A stretch of DNA of 50,048 nucleotides from WTJO01 sp965660165 (GTDB lineage Bacteria; Pseudomonadota; Alphaproteobacteria; Puniceispirillales; Puniceispirillaceae): contig CBFHYU010000014.1 of NCBI GenBank assembly GCA_965660165.1, positions 1-50,048 of the forward strand. The letters run 5' to 3'. Position numbers and translations under genes: made by a program. Below are positions 25,283-33,754 of the stretch, piece by piece (position 1 is the first letter of the stretch; each line of letters starts with the position of its first letter). The notes under the pieces were generated by a model. It was not told where the DNA came from and did no database searches. It worked only from the letters and a program-made list of their open reading frames with translations.

Positions 25283-25514
25283 GCTATAGTTAGCGCACAT
25301 AAAAACTCACATTGCTGGAGATAATAGCCGCATCCGCAAAGTTACATAACGGCCAATTTTAAGATGGATAGCTTATCCTCTTTCAGAGAAAATTCAGGCA
25401 CCCTGGAACCAGCACAGGGAGATATATAGATCCACGTTATCCTGCTCTGCCCGCAAGGCTAGGTCATTATTATCGCATTTATATAATTTTGGATGCACTC
25501 AACGGAGAAAACTC
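25283..25514 (+). other. rpsA leader region
   Basis: A 232-base gap upstream of ribosomal protein S1. It contains a short hairpin CCCTG/CAGGG (25401-25419) and ends in a CGGAG ribosome site before the TTG start. Leaders of rpsA are often involved in autoregulation by S1, but I cannot identify a known motif here. Confidence 0.4.
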
Positions 25515-27227
25515 TTGTCAAATAATCCAGCGGCAAATGCCGCCACAGAAGATTTTGCTGCCCTGCTTGCTGAAACATTCAGCGAAGATACCAGCATTGA
25601 AGGAAGTGTCGTTAAAGGAAATGTAGTTGCTGTTTCTGATGATTACGTCACGATTGATGTTGGCCTTAAATCAGAAGGCCGCGTTGCATTAAAAGAATTC
25701 GGCATCGGAGGCCAGCCAGGCGAAGTTCAGGTCGGTGACACTGTTGAAGTCTATGTTGAACGCATGGAAGACCGCGATGGGCAGGCAATGCTTAGCCGCG
25801 AGAAAGCACGCCGTGAAGAAGCATGGGTCATTCTTGAAAATGCCTTTGAAGCACAAGAACGTGTTACAGGCGTAATTTTTGGCCGTGTTAAAGGCGGGTT
25901 CACAGTTGATTTATCTGGAGCCACGGCCTTCCTGCCAGGAAGTCAGGTCGATATTCGCCCCATACATGATGTAAATCCTCTGATGGGCAACCCACAGCCA
26001 TTCCAGATTCTAAAAATTGACAGACGCAGAGGCAATATTGTTGTATCACGCCGCGCTGTTCTGGAAGAATCACGAGCAGAAGCTAGAAGCGAGCTTGTAT
26101 CAAACCTTCAAGAAGGTCAGATTCTACAAGGCGTTGTCAAAAATATCACTGATTATGGCGCCTTTGTTGATTTAGGCGGCGTTGACGGCCTGTTGCATGT
26201 AACAGATATTGCATGGAAGCGTATCAACCATCCATCTGAAGCGCTTCAGGTTGGCCAGACAGTTGATGTTCAGGTGATTCGCTTCAATCAGGAAACCCAG
26301 CGTATTTCACTTGGCATGAAACAGCTTCTATCAGATCCATGGGAAGCTGCTGCTGAAAAATACACTATTGGCACTCGTCTTAATGGCCGCGTGACCAACA
26401 TCACTGATTATGGCGCGTTTGTTGAGCTAGATGAAGGTGTTGAAGGTCTTGTCCATGTATCTGAAATGAGCTGGACAAAGAAAAATGTGCATCCTGGCAA
26501 GATTGTATCTACCTCACAGGAAATTGATGTTGTGGTGCTAGATATTGACATGACCAAGAGACGCATTTCACTTGGCTTGAAACAATGCACACCAAATCCA
26601 TGGGAAGATTTCAAAAATAATAATGACGTCGGCTCAACTATTTCTGGCGAGATCAGAAATATCACGGAATTTGGTATTTTTGTTGGGCTGAATAGCGAGA
26701 TTGATGGCCTTATTCATCTGTCTGACATTTCGTGGGAAAGCTCTGGCGAACAGGCACTTGAAGGCTTTGAAAAAGGCGCCAATATTGAAGCGAAGATTCT
26801 GGAAATCGACCTTGAAAAAGAACGTATTTCTCTTGGAATCAAGCAGTTAACTGATGATCCATATGCTGGTGAAGTTGACAAATTCAAGAAAGGTGCAATC
26901 GTAACCTGCACCATTACTGCCGTGTCTGAACAGGGGCTGGAAGTGAGTGTTGGCGAGAATATGACTGGCTTTATCAAGCGTACAGACCTATCACGTGAAC
27001 GCAATGAGCAGCGCACTGACAGATTTGCGGTTGATGAAAAAATTGATGCCACAATTACCCAGTTCGACAAGAAGAACCGGTCTTTGACACTGTCAATCAA
27101 GGCACGTGAAATCGAAGAAGAACGCAAAGCAATGGCCGATTTCGGCTCATCAGATAGCGGTGCATCTTTGGGTGATATTCTTGGTGCGGCACTGGCCAAA
27201 AAAGAAGATGGTGACACAGAAAATTAG
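25515..27227 (+). CDS. rpsA: 30S ribosomal protein S1
   Basis: The 570-residue mRNA-binding ribosomal protein, full length, with six S1 (OB-fold) repeats at roughly 30-100, 118-185, 200-270, 285-357, 373-444 and 459-528. Repeats 3 to 5 carry the familiar NITDYGAFVDLGGVDGLLHV, ITDYGAFVELDEGVEGLVHV and ITEFGIFVGLNSEIDGLIHL phrases. It recruits mRNAs with weak Shine-Dalgarno sites. The start is TTG with GGAG eight bases upstream; the next residues, SNNPAANAATEDFAALL, match other S1 N-termini. A strong terminator follows. Confidence 0.97.
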   Translation: MSNNPAANAATEDFAALLAETFSEDTSIEGSVVKGNVVAVSDDYVTIDVGLKSEGRVALKEFGIGGQPGEVQVGDTVEVYVERMEDRDGQAMLSREKARREEAWVILENAFEAQERVTGVIFGRVKGGFTVDLSGATAFLPGSQVDIRPIHDVNPLMGNPQPFQILKIDRRRGNIVVSRRAVLEESRAEARSELVSNLQEGQILQGVVKNITDYGAFVDLGGVDGLLHVTDIAWKRINHPSEALQVGQTVDVQVIRFNQETQRISLGMKQLLSDPWEAAAEKYTIGTRLNGRVTNITDYGAFVELDEGVEGLVHVSEMSWTKKNVHPGKIVSTSQEIDVVVLDIDMTKRRISLGLKQCTPNPWEDFKNNNDVGSTISGEIRNITEFGIFVGLNSEIDGLIHLSDISWESSGEQALEGFEKGANIEAKILEIDLEKERISLGIKQLTDDPYAGEVDKFKKGAIVTCTITAVSEQGLEVSVGENMTGFIKRTDLSRERNEQRTDRFAVDEKIDATITQFDKKNRSLTLSIKAREIEEERKAMADFGSSDSGASLGDILGAALAKKEDGDTEN

Positions 27228-27292
27228 TCACCCATTCAGTATGCCGATGCCATACTGACCAGACAATGAGGCTGGTCTTGAACATCTAAACA

Positions 27293-27329
27293 AGCGCCCG
27301 TGATACGATTATCAGGGGCGCTTTTTTTT
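27293..27329 (+). terminator. Rho-independent terminator after rpsA
   Basis: AGCGCCC pairs with GGGCGCT, extended inward by TGATA/TATCA, and is followed by eight T residues. It lies 66 bases past the rpsA stop and separates it from ihfB. A smaller hairpin (GACCAG/CTGGTC) lies just before it. Confidence 0.92.
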
Positions 27330-27445
27330 GGCGCATAGTCTTTTCTGTCTGAAATGATTAGTTATTTGGCTTGACCTATTGGCTAAAAGCAGTCATCTTT
27401 TTATCTAATCTAGAACGTTCTGCTTTGGAAACAGATAGGTGTGAT

Positions 27446-27727
27446 ATGACAAAATCAGAATTGATTGCCCGTCTGGCTGAGCAAAATCCAACACTCTACC
27501 ATCGTGATATTGAAAAGTTAGTCAATACTGTCTTTGATACCATTACGACAGCTTTGGTTGAAGGCAACAGAGTTGAGCTAAGAGGGTTTGGCGCGTTTTC
27601 AATCAGAGAACGTAAAGCAAGGCTAGGCCGCAATCCTAGAACAGGTGAATCTGTGGATGTAGAAGCCAAACGCATGCCCTTTTTCAAAATGGGCAAAGGC
27701 ATGAAAGAGCGGCTTAACAGGTCTTAG
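27446..27727 (+). CDS. ihfB: Integration host factor beta subunit
   Basis: A 93-residue DNA-bending protein from the ATG at 27446, MTKSELIARLAEQNPTLYHR; the open frame extends further upstream but only this start fits the family. The beta-arm motif GRNPRTGESV and the preceding LRGFGAFSIRERKARL are typical of HU/IHF proteins, and the tail VEAKRMPFFKMGKGMKERLN marks the beta subunit. It acts with IHF-alpha in recombination and transcription. Standard place between rpsA and lapA. Confidence 0.95.
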   Translation: MTKSELIARLAEQNPTLYHRDIEKLVNTVFDTITTALVEGNRVELRGFGAFSIRERKARLGRNPRTGESVDVEAKRMPFFKMGKGMKERLNRS

Positions 27728-27793
27728 TCGGCATATCTGATCACGCTAGCAAGGTCAGCGCCATATATACACGCATGATGCGTCTTGGATGAT

Positions 27794-28123
27794 ATGGTAA
27801 TAAAATCTATTTTCCGATTTCTATGTTTTGGACTGCTACTGGCGCTTCTTGCTATGTTTGTTGCCTTGAACAAACATCACATACAGATATTTTTCTGGCC
27901 ATCTGCACTTGCTATCCAGCTAGAAGCATGGCTAGGATTTGTGATTGTTTTGGGCATTGGTATGGTGGTCGGGGCGGCAATATTCTGGTTGCGGATAATT
28001 GGGCTAAAAGCACAGATTTGGCGCCTTAATAAACAGCTCAAAGACCAGCAAGCCCAGCGTGATGAGCAACAGGCCTCTAAATCAGATAATCACACCTCTA
28101 ATACTACAAAGCTGATTTCCTAA
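27794..28123 (+). CDS. lapA: LapA domain membrane protein
   Basis: A 109-residue inner-membrane protein with two helices (about 8-25 and 43-66), the second running into a cytoplasmic coiled-coil-like stretch LKAQIWRLNKQLKDQQAQRD. The NKHHIQIFFWP segment between the helices matches the LapA/DUF1049 family. In E. coli LapA works with LapB in controlling LpxC and lipopolysaccharide; no lapB is adjacent here. The ATG at 27794 is preferred to a TTG three codons upstream. Position between ihfB and trpF is usual for alphaproteobacteria. Confidence 0.85.
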   Translation: MVIKSIFRFLCFGLLLALLAMFVALNKHHIQIFFWPSALAIQLEAWLGFVIVLGIGMVVGAAIFWLRIIGLKAQIWRLNKQLKDQQAQRDEQQASKSDNHTSNTTKLIS

Positions 28124-28167
28124 ATGCGTGCTATTTGCACTATCTGGCGCAGATGACAGGAGCCTTT

Positions 28168-28812
28168 ATGCCTGATACACAGATCAAGATTTGCGGCATT
28201 ACCACAGCAGATATATATCGCCATTGCGCAGATGAGGCAGTTGACTGGGTAGGCTTTGTGTTTTTTGAAAAATCACCACGCCATCTAAGCTATGATGCGG
28301 CTGCCGAGCTGGTAGATACAGCCCCAAAAAATGGCCCAAAACGGGTAGCTCTGACAGTGAATGCCGATGATGATGCTATCGCTGATATACTGGCAGTTGC
28401 CAAGCCAGATATGATTCAGCTTCATGGCCATGAAAGCGCTGATAGAGCAGCGCATATCCAGCAGAAATTTGGTGTTAAGGTAATGCCCGTGATCGCCATT
28501 CGTACGGCCTCAGATTTGATCGCCGCCACAACCTTCGCCGACAGGTGCGAGTGGCTATTATTTGATGCTGCCATGCCCTCTGGCGCTGTTTTACCTGGCG
28601 GCAGGGGCGAGCAGTTTGACTGGCAGATACTGGCTGATTTTAAGATAGATGTCTCATGGATGCTGGCAGGTGGTCTGGATGCTGATAATGTTGCACGCGC
28701 CATTAAGATGGTTCAGCCTGATGCGGTAGATATTTCATCAGGGGTCGAACATAGCAAAGGGGTGAAAAGCAAAGCGCTTATCTCACGCTTTGTTCAGGCT
28801 GTCAGAGGCTAG
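28168..28812 (+). CDS. trpF: Phosphoribosylanthranilate isomerase
   Basis: A 214-residue TIM-barrel enzyme of tryptophan synthesis, converting phosphoribosylanthranilate to its carboxyphenylamino-deoxyribulose phosphate. Catalytic Cys is in the N-terminal KICGIT motif; VGFVFFEKSPRHL, MIQLHGHES, MLAGGLDADNV and VDISSGVE follow. The ATG at 28168 has AGGAG eight bases upstream; the frame opens 11 codons earlier at TTG. Followed by trpB after 178 bases, in the conserved trpF-trpB-trpA group. The other trp genes are not in this window. Confidence 0.95.
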   Translation: MPDTQIKICGITTADIYRHCADEAVDWVGFVFFEKSPRHLSYDAAAELVDTAPKNGPKRVALTVNADDDAIADILAVAKPDMIQLHGHESADRAAHIQQKFGVKVMPVIAIRTASDLIAATTFADRCEWLLFDAAMPSGAVLPGGRGEQFDWQILADFKIDVSWMLAGGLDADNVARAIKMVQPDAVDISSGVEHSKGVKSKALISRFVQAVRG

Positions 28813-28990
28813 GTTAGCTAGATTACCACTAAGAGATTAGCTGATTTGGCAAAAAGATAGTCTTTAGCTGTTTTTTTGTGATTTTTTACGCATCTATCTT
28901 TGATTTTTACTGGTCATTTAGCCTATGAAAACCTATTTTTAGAGTTCAGATAACCCGCTGGCGTCTTTCAGGCAACACAGGAAATATATT

Positions 28991-30235
28991 ATGGTCGAGC
29001 AATCACGAAATTCATTTCAACATCTTCCAGATGAAAATGGCAGATTTGGTATTCATGGTGGCCGGTTTGTCGCAGAAACATTGATGCCGCTTATTCTTGA
29101 TGTTGAAAAACATTACCATGCAGCACGCAATGACACCCAATTTCAGGACGAGCTTGCCTATCTGCATAAACATTATGTTGGCAGACCATCTGCATTGTAT
29201 TTTGCCGAACGGCTGACCGAATATTTTGGCGGCGCAAAATTATATCTCAAGCGTGACGAGCTAAATCATACAGGCGCGCATAAAATCAATAATGTGCTTG
29301 GGCAAGCGCTTCTTGCCAAGAAAATGGGCAAAACCAAAATCATTGCTGAAACAGGCGCAGGCCAGCATGGGGTTGCTACCGCTACCGCCTGTGCGCTGTT
29401 TAATATGGAATGTGAAGTCTTTATGGGCGCAGAAGATGTTCGCCGCCAAAAGCCAAATGTAGACAGAATGCGGCTATTAGGCGCAAAGGTACATGCTGTT
29501 ACCTCTGGCACATCCACCCTTAAAGACGCCATGAATGAAGCGCTGCGCTATTGGGTGTCTAATCCTGAAACGCATTTTTATATTATCGGCACAGTGGCAG
29601 GGCCGCATCCTTACCCTGAGATGGTGCGCGATTTTCAAGCGATCATCGGACAGGAAGCCAAATCACAAATCATCGAAGCAGAAGGCAGATTACCAGATGC
29701 GCTTATCGCCTGTATTGGCGGTGGGTCAAACGCAATGGGGTTATTCTATCCTTTCTTAGATGACAGCGCGGTTGATATTTATGGTGTTGAGGCGGCAGGG
29801 CATGGCATTGAAACAGGCATGCATGCCGCTAGCTTAACAGGCGGCACACCAGGCGTTCTGCATGGCAATAGAACCTATTTGTTGCAAACAGATGAAGGTC
29901 AGATAAAGGACGCCCATTCAATTTCAGCAGGGCTGGATTATCCTGGCATTGGGCCTGAACATGCATGGCTACATGATAGCGGGCGGGTAAATTATGTCTC
30001 TGCGACAGATGAAGAAGCGTTGAAAATGTTCCAGCTTTGCTCGCGGCTTGAAGGTATTATCCCTGCCCTTGAGCCCTCTCATGCGCTGGCCTTTGCCGCT
30101 AAATTGCTGCCTGATATGGCATCTGAAAACATCGTTATTCTGAATATGTGCGGACGTGGTGATAAAGACCTTGAGGCTGTTCTGCCAAAGCTGGAAGAAC
30201 GGGGATTGCTGTCACTTGACAAAGGAGATAGCTAA
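28991..30235 (+). CDS. trpB: Tryptophan synthase beta chain
   Basis: A 414-residue PLP enzyme that condenses indole with serine. The cofactor Lys98 is in HTGAHKINNVLGQAL, and the phosphate-binding GGGSNAMG lies near residue 243. The start MVEQSRNSF precedes the family signature GRFGIHGGRFVAETLMP. It works as an alpha2beta2 complex with TrpA, whose ATG overlaps the trpB stop by one base, which helps equal production. No leader peptide with tandem Trp codons is seen in the gap before it. Confidence 0.97.
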   Translation: MVEQSRNSFQHLPDENGRFGIHGGRFVAETLMPLILDVEKHYHAARNDTQFQDELAYLHKHYVGRPSALYFAERLTEYFGGAKLYLKRDELNHTGAHKINNVLGQALLAKKMGKTKIIAETGAGQHGVATATACALFNMECEVFMGAEDVRRQKPNVDRMRLLGAKVHAVTSGTSTLKDAMNEALRYWVSNPETHFYIIGTVAGPHPYPEMVRDFQAIIGQEAKSQIIEAEGRLPDALIACIGGGSNAMGLFYPFLDDSAVDIYGVEAAGHGIETGMHAASLTGGTPGVLHGNRTYLLQTDEGQIKDAHSISAGLDYPGIGPEHAWLHDSGRVNYVSATDEEALKMFQLCSRLEGIIPALEPSHALAFAAKLLPDMASENIVILNMCGRGDKDLEAVLPKLEERGLLSLDKGDS

Positions 30236-31053
30236 TGGGTGCGCGGATAGAACGCTGTTTTTCTGAGGCAAAATCCCAGTCTCGTGCTGTGTTAGGCATG
30301 TTTGTATCTGCTGGCGATCCTGAAGCAGACTTATCAGAAGATATTCTGGATGTGCTGGTCGAAAATGGGGCAGATTTCATTGAATTAGGCATGCCATTTT
30401 CTGATCCAATGGCAGATGGCCCTGCCATTCAGGCCTCTAGTCTGAGAGCGATTAACAAAGGCATGACGCTAGAGAAAACGCTGGCAATCGCAGCACGGTT
30501 TCGGAAAAAACATCCAGATACACCTCTTATTTTGATGGGCTATTTTAACCCTATCTATATTTATGGCACTGAACGGTTTATCAGCGAGGCGGCCGCGATT
30601 GGTGTTGATGGGCTTATTATCGTTGATTTGCCCCCTGAAGAAGATGATGAATTATGCACGCCAGCTCAAGCGGCAGGCATTGATTTTATCAGGCTTGTTA
30701 CCCCAACCACGCTTGGCAGTAGGCTTGACGTGGTGCTGAAACATGCTGGCGGGTTTGTCTATTATGTTGCTATTGCAGGCATTACAGGCACAAAAAGCGC
30801 TGAAACAAGCTCTATTACACAGGCGATGGCACGTATTTCACAAGCAACCAGCCTGCCAACTGTTACAGGGTTTGGTATTAGAACGGCTGAACAGGCGCAT
30901 CAAGCAGCGCAGGTAAGTGACGGGGTTGTTGTTGGCTCTGCCCTTGTCCAGATTATTGAGGCGGCAAGCAAGACAAATCCAATAAATCATGATACACTAT
31001 TGTCTGAAATCGGAGAATTTTGTGCAGGTCTGTCAGCCGCAATGAAGCGCTGA
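30235..31053 (+). CDS. trpA: Tryptophan synthase alpha chain
   Basis: A 272-residue TIM-barrel lyase that releases indole from indole-3-glycerol phosphate. The catalytic Glu50 and Asp61 lie in IELGMPFSDPMADGPAIQ, with YVAIAGITG and VTGFGIRTAEQ forming the phosphate-binding loops. Translationally coupled to trpB by a one-base overlap. Followed by accD after 44 bases, the conserved alphaproteobacterial order. Confidence 0.97.
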   Translation: MGARIERCFSEAKSQSRAVLGMFVSAGDPEADLSEDILDVLVENGADFIELGMPFSDPMADGPAIQASSLRAINKGMTLEKTLAIAARFRKKHPDTPLILMGYFNPIYIYGTERFISEAAAIGVDGLIIVDLPPEEDDELCTPAQAAGIDFIRLVTPTTLGSRLDVVLKHAGGFVYYVAIAGITGTKSAETSSITQAMARISQATSLPTVTGFGIRTAEQAHQAAQVSDGVVVGSALVQIIEAASKTNPINHDTLLSEIGEFCAGLSAAMKR

Positions 31054-31097
31054 GTAGTCACGCTTACTATAAATAAAGGCGAGAATGAGGTGCTTTT

Positions 31098-31970
31098 ATG
31101 AACTGGATAACAAACTCTGTTCTACCAAAAATTAAAGCATGGGTCGGCGACTCAGAAGTACCGGATAATCTGTGGGTAAAATGCCCTGCATGTGATCAGA
31201 TGCTGTTTCATACAGATTATGCGGCATCCTTTAATTGCTGTTCAACCTGCGGACATCATGCCAATTTGCCGCCTGAACAACGGTTTGCCATGCTGTTTGA
31301 TAATGCACAATATGAATTGATTGAGATTAGCGCTCGTAAAGATGATCCCCTCAAATTCAAAGATAGCAAACGCTATTCAGAACGATTAAAGGCAACACGC
31401 TCAAAAACAGGCACGCATGATGCAATCGCAATCGCATCTGGCATGATGGACGGCATGAATGTTGTTATTGCCGCCTTTGATTTCAGATTTATGGGTGGCT
31501 CAATGGGGCGTATTGTCGGCGATGGCCTGCTTGCTGCCGCCAAAGAAGCTGTGCAGAAAAAAGCATCTTTGATCACGGTGCCATCTTCTGGGGGCGCCAG
31601 AATGCAGGAAGGGATTTTATCGCTGATGCAACTGCCACGCTCAATCATTGCGATTGAACAGGTGAAATCAGCTGGCCTGCCGTATATTGTGCTACTTGCC
31701 CATCCCACAACAGGCGGTGTGACAGCCTCATTTGCTATGCTTGGTGATATTCATATGGCTGAACCTGGTGCGATTATTGGGTTTGCTGGCAGGCGTGTAA
31801 TCGAAGAAACAGTGCGCGAGAAATTGCCTGATGACTTCCAAACTGCCGAATATCTCAAAGAGCATGGCATGGTTGATATGGTAACCCCACGAAGCGAGCA
31901 AAGAAGCACGCTGATTAGCCTGTTACAGATGATGACATATAAAGGCACACCCAACATTGCCGCTGAATAA
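31098..31970 (+). CDS. accD: Acetyl-CoA carboxylase carboxyltransferase beta subunit
   Basis: A 290-residue subunit that, with AccA, transfers carboxyl from biotin to acetyl-CoA for fatty acid synthesis. The zinc ribbon is formed by Cys29, Cys32, Cys48 and Cys51 (WVKCPACDQ and NCCSTCGHH). The crotonase-like core has FRFMGGSMGRIVGDGL, SSGGARMQEG and HPTTGGVTASFAMLGD. A GAGGTG ribosome site precedes the ATG. The folC frame overlaps its last 14 bases. Confidence 0.97.
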   Translation: MNWITNSVLPKIKAWVGDSEVPDNLWVKCPACDQMLFHTDYAASFNCCSTCGHHANLPPEQRFAMLFDNAQYELIEISARKDDPLKFKDSKRYSERLKATRSKTGTHDAIAIASGMMDGMNVVIAAFDFRFMGGSMGRIVGDGLLAAAKEAVQKKASLITVPSSGGARMQEGILSLMQLPRSIIAIEQVKSAGLPYIVLLAHPTTGGVTASFAMLGDIHMAEPGAIIGFAGRRVIEETVREKLPDDFQTAEYLKEHGMVDMVTPRSEQRSTLISLLQMMTYKGTPNIAAE

Positions 31971-33267
31971 CCAGCGTTGCCAGCATGCGCTGGATAGGCT
32001 GACAACACTGCATCCAAAGCTGATAGATTTGGGGCTAGAGCGCACCTTGCTCTTAAGCCAAAAGATGGGGGCGCCTCATCGTAAATTACCCCCTACAATC
32101 CATATTGCTGGCACCAATGGCAAAGGCTCAACCGCTGCTATCTTGCGTGCATTGCTTGAGGCGCATGGATATTCTGTGCATGTATATGCCTCGCCGCATT
32201 TATGCCGATTTAACGAGCGGATCAGGCTGAATGGCACGCTGATTTCAGATGATAAGCTGGCTGATGTTCTTGAGCGTGTTGAAGATTGCAATGCTGGTGC
32301 GCCTGTTACCTTTTTTGAAAGCACAACCATTGCTGCATTCACTGCCTTTGCCGAAGCGCCAGCAGATTTTCTGATTCTGGAAACAGGGCTAGGCGGCCGA
32401 TTTGATTCAACCAACATTATTGAATCTCATGCCTGTTCGATAATTACCCCGATTGCACAAGATCACGAACATTTTCTGGGTAATAGGCTTGGTGATATTG
32501 CTGATGCAAAAGCTGGCATTATTAAGCGCGATTGCCCGACTATCTGGGCGGCACAAGATAGCGAGGCATTGGAAACACTAACCAAATCTGCTGCGCTGCA
32601 ACACTCTGGCCGCATCTTGATTGAGGGGCGTGATTTTACCAGTGACGCACGCTCAGACCATCACTTCAGCTTCACACTAAAGGGCAATGAGACTATTTTG
32701 CCTGCACCGTCTTTATTTGGCAGGCACCAGATTCAAAATGCAGGGCTAGCCTATTGTTGTATGACACAGCTTGGTATTGAGATAGACCCCGCCCATACTG
32801 CAACAGGGATGCAACAGGCACAATGGCCAGCGCGTGTCCAAAAGCTTGAAACAGGCGCATTGCTTAGACTAGCTGGCATCCCCGAATTATGGCTAGATGG
32901 CGCGCATAATGCACATGGTGCTAGCGCGCTAGCAGAGGCAATTTCTGCCCTATCAGATAAGCGCTGGATTGTAATTTTCGGGGCGCTTGACACACGTCCT
33001 GCCGAGCAGTTTCTAGCCAAACTCAAAGATAACATTGCGATGCTTTATTGCTTGACCATTCCAGATTCAGCCGCCGCATTGCCCGCAACGCGCCTAAGCG
33101 CAACAGCAAATGCAATGGGAATTTCTGCCAAACCATACAGTAGCATTGAGGAGGTTATGCAGGATATAAAGGGGAATAGTGACGGCTCAAATCACCCTGT
33201 GCTTGCATGCGGCTCATTATATCTGGCAGGCCATCTGTTGGAAAAAAACCAGACATTGCCAGAATAA
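31957..33267 (+). CDS. folC: Folylpolyglutamate/dihydrofolate synthase, TTG start
   Basis: A 436-residue ATP-dependent ligase of the Mur family that makes dihydrofolate and adds glutamates to folates. The P-loop IAGTNGKGSTA is at residues 50-60, LILETGLGGRFDSTN near 130, and IIKRDCPTIWA and ELWLDGAHNAHGA further on. The start is TTG at 31957, inside the end of accD; AAAGG lies 11 bases upstream and no ATG occurs before the conserved LHPKLIDLGLERT. It ends at a convergent hairpin shared with trxA. Confidence 0.94.
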   Translation: MPLNNQRCQHALDRLTTLHPKLIDLGLERTLLLSQKMGAPHRKLPPTIHIAGTNGKGSTAAILRALLEAHGYSVHVYASPHLCRFNERIRLNGTLISDDKLADVLERVEDCNAGAPVTFFESTTIAAFTAFAEAPADFLILETGLGGRFDSTNIIESHACSIITPIAQDHEHFLGNRLGDIADAKAGIIKRDCPTIWAAQDSEALETLTKSAALQHSGRILIEGRDFTSDARSDHHFSFTLKGNETILPAPSLFGRHQIQNAGLAYCCMTQLGIEIDPAHTATGMQQAQWPARVQKLETGALLRLAGIPELWLDGAHNAHGASALAEAISALSDKRWIVIFGALDTRPAEQFLAKLKDNIAMLYCLTIPDSAAALPATRLSATANAMGISAKPYSSIEEVMQDIKGNSDGSNHPVLACGSLYLAGHLLEKNQTLPE

Positions 33268-33270
33268 ACA

Positions 33271-33301
33271 GATGCCGCTCTGTATAGCACAAGGCGGCAT
33301 C
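33271..33301. terminator. Hairpin between convergent folC and trxA
   Basis: GATGCCGC and GCGGCATC form a perfect 8-bp stem with a 15-base loop, right after the folC stop. The following bases are only moderately T-rich. Probably ends folC and, from the other side, trxA. Confidence 0.7.
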
Positions 33302-33321
33302 ATTTCTATCATCTATCTCAG

Positions 33322-33642
33322 CTAGCTATTTTCAGCTACCCACTGTTCTAATGCAGATTTCGGCATAGCACCGATTTTCTCTGCAACAACCTCACCATTT
33401 TTGAACATAAGCAAGGTTGGAATACCCCGCACATTATAGGTTTGAGGCGTAGCTGGATTTTCATCAATATTGAGTTTTGCAATAGTGATAGACCCAGCCA
33501 TATCATCAGCGATTTCTTCTAATGCAGGGCCAATCGCTTTACACGGACCGCACCACTCAGCCCAGAAATCAACCAAAACAGGTTTATCTGAGTTAAGTAC
33601 ATCATTATTAAAATCGCCATCGTTGGTTTTAATTGTAGGCAT
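33322..33642 (-). CDS. trxA: Thioredoxin
   Basis: A 106-residue thioredoxin with the redox motif WCGPC at residues 30-34 in VDFWAEWCGPCKAIGP, the cis-Pro loop RGIPTLLMFKNGE, and a full thioredoxin fold. It reduces protein disulfides in the cytoplasm. An AAAGGA ribosome site lies eight bases before the ATG. It sits downstream of addA on the same strand and converges with folC, as in many alphaproteobacteria. Confidence 0.97.
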   Translation of the reverse strand: MPTIKTNDGDFNNDVLNSDKPVLVDFWAEWCGPCKAIGPALEEIADDMAGSITIAKLNIDENPATPQTYNVRGIPTLLMFKNGEVVAEKIGAMPKSALEQWVAENS

Positions 33643-33754
33643 ATTACTATCCTTTCAAGCGTCCATCCTTATGCAAAGTGTTAGATAGGACTTGGCTATT
33701 ACTATGTATAGTAAGAATGTAAGTATCCTGAAGACACAATTCAAGAGCCGTATT

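Noticed and set aside
26714..27217. 167-codon open frame on the minus strand
   Set aside because: Antisense to the S1 domains of rpsA; serine-rich low-complexity translation typical of a shadow frame.
28813..28990. Possible trp attenuator before trpB
   Set aside because: No leader frame with tandem Trp codons, and no convincing antiterminator/terminator pair; T-rich sequence only.
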